Shown in pieces: positions 10,404 through 22,971 of a stretch of 64,000 nucleotides of DNA (its first letter is position 1; each line of letters begins with the position of its first letter). This stretch comes from Takakia lepidozioides (taxonomy: Eukaryota > Streptophyta > Takakiopsida > Takakiales > Takakiaceae), in contig CM060731.1 of NCBI GenBank assembly GCA_030704615.1, positions 17,608,001 to 17,672,000 on the forward strand. Reading direction: 5' to 3'. The notes below the pieces were generated by a model, which was not told the DNA's origin, did not search any database, and saw only the letters and a program-made list of their open reading frames with translations. The translations under genes and the position numbers were made by a program.

Positions 10404-11829
10404 ATCCATATGTGAAGGTAAGTCCCTGTTGGCATAAGCTCATGTTTGTTTGTCGTCTTGGTATTTGGAGCCGCCAATTCGATTGGGGATATTTTACCTT
10501 CTGGCAGATAGTGGCCTGTCATACTAGGGGGAAAACTGAGCAGCAACTGCTGGACTGTACAGCACTTGAAACTGTACTTTTGACTCGGACCTATCTAGTT
10601 GGCCATTTAGTGACTTGCAGATATTATCCTTCTGTGCAATCTCGATTCCCCATTTGCTATTGCTCTGTGGTTTTGCGATTAAAAATTCAATTAGGAGAAT
10701 GGTTGCCAATTATTCCTCACACATGGTTATTCTCAGTGTTCAATGCTCCGTGATCTGGTCGGACTACTGATAATCATATTCGATCAGCAGTGTTTGTGCC
10801 ATCTATATTTCGAGTTCATTTATTTTGTTCAATATACATGTACACAGTCCTGATACACTAGCAACAATAGAATTTGTTTTTCCTCCTCGACTTGGAGTGG
10901 CGTAGCTTGCTACACTCCCCCTTTTCAGCGTTTTGAGCGTGCGTAGAGAATGAATACATATGTAATGGAATTCAACCGACATTAATTAATACCATGTGAG
11001 AGAAATCAGAATGAAGATGGCAGACTTGCACTATGCTTGAATCGAGGGGAAAAACTCCACCAAGGAGAAAAATAAAGACTCTGGACTATGCGTCGAGTGA
11101 CTGGCCAGCCGAAAAAGCCTTACCATGAGACTCAGATCGAAGAAGCAAAGTGGTTAGCCTCCCTCTATAAGTGGCATTTCCTCAGTAGCATAGGCTCTGA
11201 CGATTGGGCTTCTCAATAGGACAGGCGACATCAAACAACGATAAATAGACGAGCTCTGCTGAGCCGTGAAATTTCCGCGATTGATCTAACGACTCATAGT
11301 GCAGATCAATTGGGGGCAGTCGATGACATTGATCATCAACGGCTTAAAAAACCATTGTAATCTGATTATGTAAGCTAACGTTCTGTGGTATGCGTACAGG
11401 AATATTCTTCCGCCTGCTCTAAATTCCACATTCCCTGGCAGCAGATTATGCCACGTGACGGACATCGCTTCAATCATCCAATGTGTTTTTGTTTTTCCGC
11501 ATTTATACTAAATAATATCTATCATTAATTGGGACACCAAATAAGAGTCATGCAGACGACTACACCGCGACATTATCCATAGTCAACAACGTTTGACCAC
11601 ACTCCAAAATCTCTAGAGTCAGCTTCGTTACCCTTTAAAGGCATACGTGTGACTTATGATCACTACTCTTCTTTGGTCAAACCACTTTGACCTGAATTCC
11701 AAACTTTACGGAGTCGTTTAGTCACATACCCGACCTTTTTAAGGCATATCCATGACTTCTTCGTGCCTGTCCCACTTTGAGTCATGGTTTGAGTCATGAA
11801 AACCATGACTATCCAAAAAAAAAGAGTAA
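10404..11829. other. Non-coding AT-rich region
   Basis: No convincing coding frame. The 10382-10753 frame follows the transposase tail but has no recognisable content. From about 11600 to 11830 the sequence is rich in GACTC/GTCATG words, as elsewhere up to 13.2 kb. Confidence 0.4.
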
Positions 11830-12500
11830 AAAAAACCATGATTTGGCGTAGTGGTTACACGGAGTCCATGGATTATGGGGTGGGTGCAATGGAGAAGAAG
11901 GTGTGACCATGTGTCTATTTGGGATGGTTGGACGTGGCATAGCGTACAATGTTTGTTATGGTATAATAAACGCCAGAATATGTTTCATCTTTGGTTACTC
12001 ATGTATTGGCCATATCGAAATCATAGTGTCTATCTAATTTGGGCATTGAAAACTATAAAGGATGTCCAAAAGTGGTTGGACATGTTGTGTAGTAGATGTG
12101 GGGAGGAGACCCACTTAGATATGTAGGAATTTGTGTAGGTGCGAGATGCCTGTATTAGTTCTTTGGTTTCTCCTCCAATGTACATATTTAGGTCCCGTAT
12201 GGGTGCTATGTCCGAGAATCTCGCCTTGGTGCAGACGTTCAGACCAGCCAGAATGGATATGTGTGTGCCAAGTGAATAGGCCGGTCATAGATGGGTTGGC
12301 AGGAGGTTGAATAGATCCAAGTTGAGCCATTTGGTCCATTATTTCATTGCCCACTGTGTGTATATGGGAACGAACTTTGTGTATGGGGATTTGTAGCGGC
12401 AAAGAGGAAACAATATCAACAATTGCTTTGATAAGACTAAGGTATGGTGGATGGGATTTGCGTGGAGGGTAAATTAAGGTTTTGGTTGGTGAAGCTATCC
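11830..12500 (-). mobile_element. LINE 3' end: RNase H and C-terminal zinc-finger remnants
   Basis: Read on the minus strand, about 12480-12290 encodes the last part of an RNase H domain: HKVRSHIHTVGNEIMDQMAQLG fits the family pattern of a conserved His followed by GNE and an acidic position that is normally Asp of the AD pair. Further downstream, with stops between, about 12120-11870 encodes LLHNMSNHFWTS and a Cys-Cys-His-Cys cluster (CTLCHV, then DTWSHLLLHC), the zinc-binding C-terminus typical of plant non-LTR retrotransposon polymerases. Stop codons interrupt it, so it is dead. Related pieces lie at 34.4-34.6, 57.8-58.0 and 61.05-61.5 kb, all on the minus strand. Confidence 0.65.
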
Positions 12501-14849
12501 GTAGATAGGTAGTAGGTTCTTAGAGGTTGGCGCACTCAAACCAATGAGGTCATATTCATGACTCAAATACCTTTCACATTTCAAATTCATACCATACATT
12601 ATGCGCCACGTAGCCATTCAATGAGACTTGAGTCAGATACACGACCACCTAAAGTTATAAAATGGTCATTCTCATGACCAAGATGGTCATGCTTATGACC
12701 AGGATAATTTCCCACTCCTACTTGATACCATACAAAGAGCGTCACGTGTCCAGGCACGAACACATCCACAGTTAGATTTATGACTCTCTAAAAGTTGCTA
12801 GATTTCAACACGTGGTATCGCTCAACGTGAACACGTGGCCCGTTGTGGCATGCGTGCGAGATAACGTCGTCCCTACACCTGTCATCATCTGAAATTGACA
12901 CGTCGCAATCCGGGGAGAGCCGCGTGTTGCTAGAAAACAGTCACGGACGTGACGAAATCCAGGGTCATGTATCTTGCTCACAAGGGGATATCACCCATAG
13001 TCATATTTACGACGCGGATATTAGAGTCATCGTAACGACACGGTCTGCATGATTCTTTGCAAAAGAGTAAAAAATGAGTCAAAATGACCAAAAGAGTCAT
13101 GAAAATAGTAAAAAAAAGTGTCATGAAACCCGTTTTTTGTACTAGTGAACCCGACATAATCAAAGAGTCAAACATTTCATAAAAGTTCTACGGGCACATC
13201 CTAAGTCCAGATGATTCAACCTCATCAATGCGGGAACGTTCCAAGGAAGGTGACCAGATCGCACTATACCCTCGTGGCTCCTACCATGCACATGTCTTCT
13301 CCACCCTTCTTGCTCCCTATTACGACTCTGTCATGATATCTTACTTATCGGCGACCCCATATCAAGTCGACCTTACCAATAGGGCCACTCCCATCCCTCA
13401 GTACCGTTTATATTATAGAATTCACATTCTGTCATGATATATACCCAGACCAATCTATTACATATAAATGTGACAAATACGAAGGTCCCTCATAACGGCC
13501 CTTCGTCAGCATGGATGGAACGTGGCCCCCTTGACTATTATCACCGCAGGGGGGGGGGGGTTGCACATGATAGCCATAAATGTCCACATCCTAAAAGAAA
13601 ACCTCAAGCTACAAGTTTAAACACACCACCTCTTTTCTACGCACCATACATTTTACAACTATCACATCACTCACTGCTCTAATCTTGAACAAACGCAAGA
13701 TTGAAAGTCGCCAGCTGACCACTGTGTGATTGGTCCCGTTGCTGATAGAGCCCACTCCTGAAATTAAGGGGGCAGTACCCACAAGGGAAGAGGCTCTTAT
13801 TTATGCTAGCTCCGGCTAGCATATATATATGTATATATACACATCGCAATGTTTAAGGGGATAGCATGTTTTCATTTCACTATGGATCTTTTTGGAATTT
13901 TCATGGAATTTTGTGAAATGTTCGTTTGTGATTATGTGAGACTGCTTGGAGTGATGTAAGTAATCATGCGCTACCCGCTACTCAACCTCAGTAGAAGGAC
14001 ACATACAATTAAAAAAAACCCTCACATGGACATAAAAATAAAGTGGGCATGGGATCGGGTTGTAGCTTAAAGTTAGTTCTATAGCACTTAAGGAGTGGAT
14101 TATGTATAGGGGAATGCGTGAGTGGAGGGCGTTCCTGGATTTGAGGGCCTCAATCCAGGCGGCAGCCCCAGGCTAAGGGCTAGAAAATCCAGGAAGCCCC
14201 GACAAGAGGGGCCTTCCCCCTACATAAAGAAACTCAATTTTTTTGCTATATACCTTATGTCACTTTAACCCCTAAACGACCACGCAATTCTCAGTGTAGT
14301 CAAACTTTGATCTCTAGCTCTTGAATTTGAGAATTTTTTTTAAGAAATATTTTTCATAGATGAACCTATATGTTTACTATAAATCTTGAATTTTCAGAAT
14401 CGTCTCATTAAAAGTGAAATATTATGATTTTCTTAAGCTTAATGTCTTCAAAAACTCATATCAATTACAATAAGTATCCATAATTTATGAAATTTTACCT
14501 CGGGTGTAAATCACAATGGAAAACACTTTAGTATATTTTATAAAAAAAAATTTCTTAAGTTGAAAAATTCGATAGAAAAACTATGCTGAAGAACAAATTG
14601 GCTCTTGACCCATTGAATTGGTAATTGTTATAAAAGACTCAATAATTGGAATTTTTGATGACTCGTAAAGTGGAATAGAGACTAGACATTATCTTTACTT
14701 CGTTATTTCAACTCAAATGCAAAAAATATTGTTTTCAAACTAAGTTTGACCAGAAAGAAGCCACTATAGGGCCTCTTCGGCGTTTAGGGGTATGCAGGTT
14801 GTAAAGCTAAAGAAAAAAACCACAGTGCATTCCATGGCGCGTAATGCAC
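12501..14849. other. Non-coding AT-rich region with simple repeats
   Basis: No gene seen. TCATGA/GTCATGA words are over-represented at 12540-12720 and 12950-13170. A run of about 13 G lies at 13549-13561. A TATATATATGTATATATACA tract lies near 13820-13840. 14230-14800 is AT-rich without ORFs. Confidence 0.5.
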
Positions 14850-15799
14850 CATGGACTGCCCTGGTTGTCATAGCCGTGCTATTCTGCCTAATAATTGCCA
14901 TCAAAATACACTATGCAAATTTATTAGACTTGTAAAAGAAGCTACTTGTGCGGAGTATCATCTTGTAGATAGCATCCAAGAGGAGGGCACATATATCACT
15001 ATATCGGATGCATCACAGCTGAGCCGTTGGGTGGGTGGGGTACTTACATCCCTAGGAAGCTACATCCAACATTCCTCTTCCTCATGGACAAGAACATACT
15101 TTACAACCAGATTTGTCTACTTCACATCCACATGAAGAAAACCATCCCACAGCCAATGGAAACACGCCACGTCACCCAAAGAGCCTCTCATACCGACTAT
15201 GATTGACCTCTGGACGTTGACTGTGGCTGACTGAATCGTCTAAGTTACTGGACTCCAAGGACTGTTGCCCTGCTCTTGCCGCCCCCCTCCAGTATATCCC
15301 AGTGTGGTCTCCATGGAAGATGGTTGTGATTCATCCAAGGGCCTCCAAGGTGGAATGTGACGCCTGGCTTGTAGGCCTGCCCCCACTAAAGTTAGTGCGT
15401 GTAACTCGTGTGATGTGCACGTCTGTGGAGTGTGGAGGAAGGGACCAGTGTGGCGCAAGTGGGAACTGACAAACAGTTGAGGTTGAATGTCGAATTTAAG
15501 CTGGACCCAACTTAGGCCTTCTGATGGCAATATTGACAAGGGCATGATCCGAGACATACTTTAGCACAGATTACGTACACTTCGCGGTGACCGCAATGGG
15601 GCCGCACCGGTCGCCTAACACACGTGTGTCGTCAGAGAAGAATAAGACATAACGTCTCTGACATCACATGTATCGTCCTCGTCTCTGTCTGCCACCTTGC
15701 AGGCGCTGCGGGCAATACCGTTTGCAAGTCTGCCGGCGGCAGATTGAGAACTGGGTGTCTCTCCTTCCCAATCTATTCAAATGCAGGCTTGCCTCTCAG
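14850..15799. other. Upstream region of the heparanase-like gene
   Basis: Short open frames here (for example 15240-15557 minus) show no domain content. The stretch probably includes promoter and upstream sequence of the gene starting at 15923. Confidence 0.4.
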
Positions 15800-15807
15800 T
15801 ATATAAT
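15800..15807 (+). promoter_or_regulatory. Candidate TATA box of the heparanase-like gene
   Basis: TATATAAT lies 116 bp upstream of the start codon at 15923, a sensible position for a TATA box with a 5' leader of roughly 85-95 nt. No experimental start site is known. Confidence 0.5.
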
Positions 15808-15922
15808 GTGCTATCCGGGTGTTTGTCCTGCAGCTAATCTACATTGTCGTCTGCAAGTTTGCATCCTAGTGGGATTTCATAGGATGCAAACTATCTTCGT
15901 TTCATGAGCTTCAGACGCCAAA

Positions 15923-18900
15923 ATGATGGCGCAATGGCTGGGAGTAAGAGTCGTGTTAGTGGCGGCGATAGTATCGGCCTTGTGTTTGTGGAGAGGGGAT
16001 GCCAGTCCTGTGCTACTACAAGTCAATACCACTGCTTCTATTGCCACCACCGATGAAGTGTTTCTGTGTGCCACTATGGATTGGTGGCCTATTGATAAGT
16101 GTGACTATGGCACATGTAGCTGGGATAACGCCTCAATGCTCAATCTGGTAACTAGGACTGGTAACTGGGTTCTCACACAAACTCAACGTCACATATAGAT
16201 GACAGCGAAAACATTTAGCTGCAGTGTACATTGCTTTGGTAAAATCTATGTGGTAACGAGAGGTACAATGTAGTAATGTGTGGTTCATGGAACATCCTTG
16301 GAGCCCAATTGAAGCATTGGTTTGTGGCCAGAAGAAGTGTAACCTCAAGCACTTTGGCGATGTGAGTCTGATAAGAACGAAATGCTTGTGTGCGCAGGAT
16401 CTTTCGAATCAGTTACTTGAAAAAGCTCTCTTAGGTTGGTTGGGCTCTCTCTTCCGCCTTGGTTTGGTTCCTGTGATTCTCGGTTGTTCTATTTGGCCCT
16501 TCAGGCCTGCTGCTGACGTACCAAATATGTCTTCACTCTCTGACTGTGCTCGTATGCTGGAATCTCATCTGTCGGAGTATCTTTGTGGAATAGTTAGACA
16601 CTTTTGTGGCTTGTCTTGCTCATCCTGTTTGAATGAGTTAGCTTCAACCCCCTTCCTTAGCTGGTCAGCTATCTTGCACCTCAATCTCCATCTTAATTTG
16701 TTGGCAAGAATGTGATACCCCCAACAACAAAGATGGCAGGTCCTCGGCAACCTGTGACTCAGATAATCATAAAACTTCATGCTATACTATATGGTTCGGT
16801 ACACACTTTCCTAGGAGTGACTAGGGTGTTGTCTGTATACAATGTTACTACAAAGTATCACTCAAGGGCCCATATGCCTATAGTTTGTAGGTGCCATGAA
16901 AGCTTTTCCCAGTGAGTGCATACACTGTCCGCAAAGTAGAGTGGTTTCCATATCACTCCCTTTCTTTATTTGCTGGATCAATTCACCAACTGGGTGTTGA
17001 GGACCTTGCTCCATAATCAAATCTGTCAACATCCAAATCATTGACTCATAACAAGGGTTGGATTACTGTTAGCTACCCTTGGCCTGAGCTGACAGTACTG
17101 TAAATAGGAAAATCAAAATTAGAACTCCCACAACAAGGATGGCTTAAATGTGAAGCTAGGACATCATACATAGCTTCTTCTTGTAGTCCTCCAAAGTGTA
17201 TGGATTGACTGTAGGCTTAAGAGCTATGTCACCTCCCAGATTTTTTGGTGATATGTAACATCTTTGCCAATGCTGCACCATTCAGTGATGAAAATCTGGC
17301 TTTGTGCCCACCTCCACACTCCCACCCCATTCTCTCTGCTACCTGGCCTTGTTCCATCCAAACTGGGCATGGGATCTATTGCCACAAGGCTATGCAAACG
17401 TCGTCTAATGAGTATATTCTACTACCTGGCCCCCCTCCCTTCAAACAGTAATTTTTTGTCATCAACTGTCGTTCTATTTATTTCACTGCTTCCTCTTAAG
17501 AGGCTGAACCATTGTTTGTGACAGGTTTGTCTCCATTCAGAATCCGCCTCGGAGGATCACTGCAGGACGAAGTGGTTTATGAAGTGGGAAATCCTCAGCA
17601 GCCCTGTGTTCCCTTTGTGAAGAATGGATCCCATATATTTGGGTTTCAAGGAGGGTGCCTCAGTATGGGGCGATGGAGTGATCTCAACAATCTCTTCAAC
17701 CGAACAGGGTATGTATCGAATACTACTATACTACTGCTGCTTTGCATGCCTTGAGGGCTTAAGTCACATAGGCCAGCAGTTAGGACATCACCAGGTCACA
17801 TTTCTTTTACCGAAAGTGCTTTGCGACGCTGTCAAATCTTCAAAGCCTTCTATTTGGGGTACTTTGCTGCACCAAGCCCCCACAAAGGACCAAAGCTTTG
17901 GAGAAGACTTTGTCATTCATGCAGAATCTGGCGGTATTGTGAAGGAGTTAAATAGGTCAATAGAGGTTTTGCACACAGTTTACTCTAACCTATAATCTAC
18001 TGTGCTGTATAAGGCATGAGAGTGGCAGCAAGCACTATCTAGAACAGTTCACCAGACAAGTTCTAAACCACTAGGCAGGCCTGATTTCCTTGTTTACCAG
18101 TTGACTCCTTACCAAGAATGGGAAACAGAGACCTTGTAAAATAATCTGAACTTACCTGCAGCTTATTTCTAGATTCAAGCAACTTAAAGTGAATGATGCA
18201 AGTTATACAAAAGTAAAGGATTTAGGTTGGGAGAGAAACTGAGAGGACGAGAAAATGAATGAAAGAAATCTCTTAACATCCATGGGGAACCATGAGGAAG
18301 AATCAACACGTGAAAAGACAGGAAGAATATGTGATTGTTTTTCAAAGAGGAAGAAGCTGAAATGGTATGTTGTGAGGGACTGTGCAGAACTCAGATTGCA
18401 TTTGGACTGAATGCTTTGTATAACCGCCAGCGAGTAGCTCCGAATATCTGGGGTCCTTGGGATTCTGCAAATGCACATGACTTCATTAAGTTTACTGTTG
18501 ACCAGGGATACCAAGTGCAGGCCTGGGAACTGGGTGAGCAGGGGTCCCTTTCACCACTGTTCCTGGGCTTTTTCTGGATTCTCAGTGGGTTTCATCCATA
18601 ACACTTTGTTTGCCATAGCCTTGTGGCCATAGACCCCCCACCCAGTTTGGACGGAAACAAGGAATAGTACTACCTTTGTGAGGGGGTCACTCCAGTAGTG
18701 TGACCTACCTTGGTATAAACAATTAGTTCAGGCTTTCCAATGTGCTCTAGAAAGCCCTCCACACAAGCATCCATCTGCTGTCTGTGAGCAGCCCAAAAGT
18801 TAGACCCCAACAGGGCCAGGGCTGTAGGCTCAGCCTCGAGATTTTGGAAGTTGGTAAACAGAGGTGCAGTAACCATGTTCTTGATGTTCCTAAAGACAGA

Positions 18901-21900
18901 CACTCTCTGGTGAGAATACCCCCACAGGTGTGAAGTGAAAAATAGGTTTCACATAGCTTGTTTCAAATACTCTGTAAGGTGTTTCTCACATTGCTGATAG
19001 GTGGTGTGGTACACAAAGATGCCAAGGCGTTCAGGTAATCTCATGAGCTACTTGTGTGTTCCTCTCCTCTCCCTTCGACTCTGTTTTGCAGACAGGGATC
19101 AGAAGGGGTTACTGGGTTTGCACCTAGTACCATCCCTCCAAAATAAAATCTCATCAGCCTACTGAAAGTCTACCAGGTATATGGGCCTATGAATCAACTA
19201 CATGCTGAATTATTGAGGGTACAAGTCAGATAGGACAATTGTATTTGATAGCTATCCTGGCCATGCAGTCACTCACCTTACCTGTGCATGAGAGAACAGA
19301 AATAGACACGTGGCATGTAACTTATGACCTGTCTTCTTCATGGACACAGGCAAGCATGCTATGTTCATTGTAGCTGCTATAGACCAGGGGGTTTGTCTCA
19401 GAAGGTATTTGTCCAGCTGGAGGTAGTGTGTTGATGAGTTTACAAATCATTTGTGCAGGGAATGAGCTCAGTGGGTCCGGTGTCGGAACCAGCATTACAG
19501 CCAAGCAGTACGCTGCGGATGTAAAAGAGCTTCGCAGATTGATTGACACCCTCTATTTAGGAGCCAATCAAAAGCCCCTTCTAGTTTCCCCTGATGGGTT
19601 TTTCACTGTCCAGTGGTACAAAGATTTCCTCAATGCCGTGGGACCCGGTGTTGTTGATGTCATTACACGCCATATCTACAATCTTGGACCAGGTTTGAAA
19701 AGCCCTGCTGTCTTTTTACTTCATGAAATGGTTTTGTCAAGTTTTTGGCTGTTGGCATATTCCGTAGGTTGTGTAGAGCTTTATCATTTTTGGGTGTGGC
19801 TGGCTTTTAGGGCAATAAAAAAGTGACCCCTTTGACCCCTTTGTCAACTATGAAGAGAAGGTTTGTCCGTCTAGTGGGCACTCAGATATACCAGAAGTAT
19901 TGGATGATAATCACCCTGGTGACCATTTCGACGTCTAGCAAGGCCCTGAGATGGTTTTTCAAAGCACAGCCAGGCAGCTGCCTAACTACTCTACCAGGGA
20001 CAGTGAATGTCTCTCCTGCAGTGTCGGAACCTTTCTAGTGAGCTGTTGTCTGTGGGCATGATCTCAGCTCTCAATTTCGGCATCCTTGTTGGCGGGACAA
20101 TGTTTCGAGCATGCCAATTTGTGATGAGGCACCTCAAACTTTGTGATTTTCCTTTCTGTACCTCATGTATACAACTTCATTAAAAATTCCGGATGTCCAT
20201 ATGGCAATGATATGTACTGTTGCAATTTTTTGAGACAGGGGTCAGCACTGACCTGGTGGAGAAAATACTCAATCCAACAGACTTGAACAACGAAGTAAAA
20301 AACTTTCAAGCAGTTCGGAGCATGCTGCAAAAGTATGGCCCGGGGCCAGTAGCTTGGATTGGTGAAGCGGGTGGAGCTTATAACAGTGGCCATCACCTTG
20401 TAACAGATGCATTTGTCTTCAGTTTTTGGTACGGATGCTCACTTCCCTTGTCCAATAGCTCTTTCTCTGCATCTTTCTCCACCATGTTCTTGTAGGCCTA
20501 ATTGCCACCTCTAGTCAAGAGCATTTTCTGTGACACAACGCAGGGGACATCACACTGCTATCTTCACAGAAAGAACAACTATGGTCTTGTAGTCAATTTG
20601 AGTGGTTACCGCTTCAAATGTCTACGTACCTTCCGTAGCTTTACTTGTTTTCGATGGTAATGTTGTTGTATTCAGGTCTGTGGCCTATCGCATGTCAACA
20701 GATAACAGCAAAGTAAACAGTGGAAAACACTCTCTCAAAACTATTGTGTTGTGTGCCGAAGATCATGTCAAACACTAATAACACAACCTTTATGAGCAGG
20801 CTGGTTATAGAGTTCACCGGGCCTTTGTGATCTTGTCAGTCTTAGCTTCTCCAAAAATTGTCTATAGAATATCTTGTAAGGAGAGTACAAGGATAGCCTC
20901 ACTATGTCTGTTGGGTCTGATCCACAATGATGTGAGGACAGAAATTCTGCTCCTAACTATCTTTGAGGCTTGAAATGCATGTCAATGAGGCTTGAAAGTA
21001 TTGTGTCTGGAATCACACAACAGATTTATGGACATTTGGGGCAAATGAGCCTAGAAATTGTGTCAATAAAGCCAAATTGAAGGCACATCTTCATCCGCTG
21101 GGATACTAGCTATGCAGGCTCAGACTTCAGCTTTAAAGTTCCCTACTGCTGTGTGGTTTCTCAGTGCTTTGCTTTTGTAGCTGAAGACGATGTGCATTCC
21201 TCACTCACACTTTAAAGTCACTCAAAGCAAGGAGCTCAAATTGGTCACTCTCTCTCTCTGTGTTAACGTTCGAATAGTTTCTTTCTTTTTTCCCTTGAAG
21301 GAGGCAATCCTCCTTTTGGCCACATTTGAAAAGTTTTGTGTTCGGTAAGGTCCCAGTTTCTTTCTTGTATTCTGCTTTCTTTCGTCCCGTAATTTCTTTG
21401 AGCTTGAGTGAAAATTTCAAGATGTATGCAGGTACCTTGATCAACTTGGGCAGGCTGCATCCTTCAACACTAAGGCTTACTGTCGTCAAAGTTTTATTGG
21501 TGGAAACTATGGTCTCCTCAACACGACCACTTACGAACCAAACCCAGATTATTACAGGTCAGTTGACTGTCTGGCTTTGCACCTTCCCTCCACACTTCGC
21601 TAGGAAATCATTCTCATGTAAATCATTTTGCTCAAAAAATTCACTGTCTGCTGTTGCAAATTGAACAGTGTGTGGGAAGGTTAGACACCTCCAAGCTTCT
21701 AATGCATGTCTAGAGGCATTACTGACCACCTCCCACCAGCATTTCTACAATCTACTTTGCCCAGTGTTACTCAGGTCAACCAGCATTTCTAGAATAAGTA
21801 AACCTGCTAACTAGGATTTATTGGACCTCATTGGGTTTTTCTTTGTGGAGATTTTCAAATGTAGGGGATTTAGGGGTTTGGTCAGTCACATGCCTGAACC

Positions 21901-22971
21901 ATCCTAAATTTTCTTGGACCAACTCTCTCATTGTATAGCAATCAGCCAAGGGGCAGAAATCTAGTGGAGCTGGTAAGCAGGACACTCTCTTAGTTACAGA
22001 AAAAAGTGTATGCATTATTTGCAGGCAACCCTTCAGGATGAGCCACAGTTTGTTTGTTGACAATTGGCATTTGTTATACAACGAGAAGAGAGTTGTTGTC
22101 TCTTACAGCATTTGCCTGCCTGGACAGCAAATTCAAATAGATTAGTATTTACCTATTTATCAGTATTGGGGATGTGATCTTATTGTGAACTGGAGCGCAG
22201 TGCCCTTTTATGGAGCCGTTTGATGGGGAGAAAGGTGCTGTCCACAAATTTCAAAGGATCTGCTATACAATATTTGCGTGTATATACACATTGCGAGAAG
22301 CAGTCCACCACAGTAAGCAGACTTCTTTGCAGTTGCCTGTGATGTTGCAAAATGAGAAGGGATGAGGGAGAGAGGGCAAGGTGTGGGGGGGGTGGTTTGT
22401 ATTTTCTGCTGTCTTCAGAGATTGGCTCTTAATACCCTCTCCTGGAATGCACTTTGCCTGGTCTTTACAAGTTTGCTGCTTTACACACTACTATTTTTCT
22501 CTCTTTGGTAAGAGAGTAGCAGCAGTGATCGAGGGGCAGATTTTTCTGTTGACTTTAGCTCTGTCCCTTGCACTGTTTTTCTAGCAGAAGACATAAGGGA
22601 GCGGAGTATTGATATTCTGTGTGCAGGGAGGTGTTACAATCCTATTGATCAACCTAAGCAACACCACAACATACACTGTTGCTGTCTCTCTTGCTTCTCA
22701 AACACAGGTGAACTTCGCAACAGTAGGCTTGCAGAAGGCCACCACAACATCGAGGCTTGAATACCATCTGACTGCTCTAAATGGGAACCTCCAGAGCCAA
22801 ACCATGTTACTAAATGGCAATCCACTGGTGCTAACACCAGCTGGTGATTTGCCTACTTTGTCCCCTCTCCAGGTGCAAAGCTCTACCCCTATCGCGGTGG
22901 CCCCTTACTCTATTGCATTTGTAGTTGTACCCGATGCAGGCATTCTTGTGTGCCAGGGAAGTCCGATCTAG
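15923..22971 (+). CDS. Heparanase-like endo-beta-glucuronidase (GH79), 9 exons, 532 aa
   Basis: Plant secreted or vesicular GH79 beta-glucuronidase, presumably acting on glucuronic-acid-bearing arabinogalactan glycans. Exons: 15923-16147, 16398-16434, 17525-17708, 18388-18533, 19459-19692, 20239-20428, 21432-21557, 22201-22312, 22627-22971. All phases join without a stop, giving 532 aa, close to the usual length of about 540. Residues 1-27 are a signal peptide (hydrophobic core VRVVLVAAIVSALCL), followed by the family N-terminal block with CATMDWWP. RIRLGGSLQD lies in exon 3. The acid/base is Glu200 in NELSG (exon 5) and the nucleophile is Glu317 in WIGEAGGAY (exon 6). YLDQLGQAA and NPDYYSALLW mark exons 7-8, and the C-terminal beta domain ends with PYSIAFVVVPDAG. 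A tandem ATG at 15923 and 15926 leaves a one-codon ambiguity. Exon 2 is only 37 nt. Introns 2 and 4 contain LINE 3' ends. It appears intact. Confidence 0.95.
17355..17420 (+). mobile_element. LINE 3' tail fragment in intron 2 of the GH79 gene
   Basis: CAAACTGGGCATGGG, GCCACAAGGCTATGCAAACG and TAATGAGTATATTCT match, with changes, the conserved 3' tail seen at 47.8, 48.0, 48.9, 50.4 and 50.5 kb. Only the tail is present. Confidence 0.65.
18611..18905 (-). mobile_element. LINE 3' end fragment in intron 4 of the GH79 gene
   Basis: On the minus strand this encodes PLFTNFQNLEAEP, ALLGSNFWAAH and DACVEGFLE, the same C-terminal segment as the elements at 47.4 and 48.4 kb. It is followed by the tail containing the complement of TTGCCATAGCCTTGTGGCC. 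It is 5'-truncated and out of frame at the end. Confidence 0.75.
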
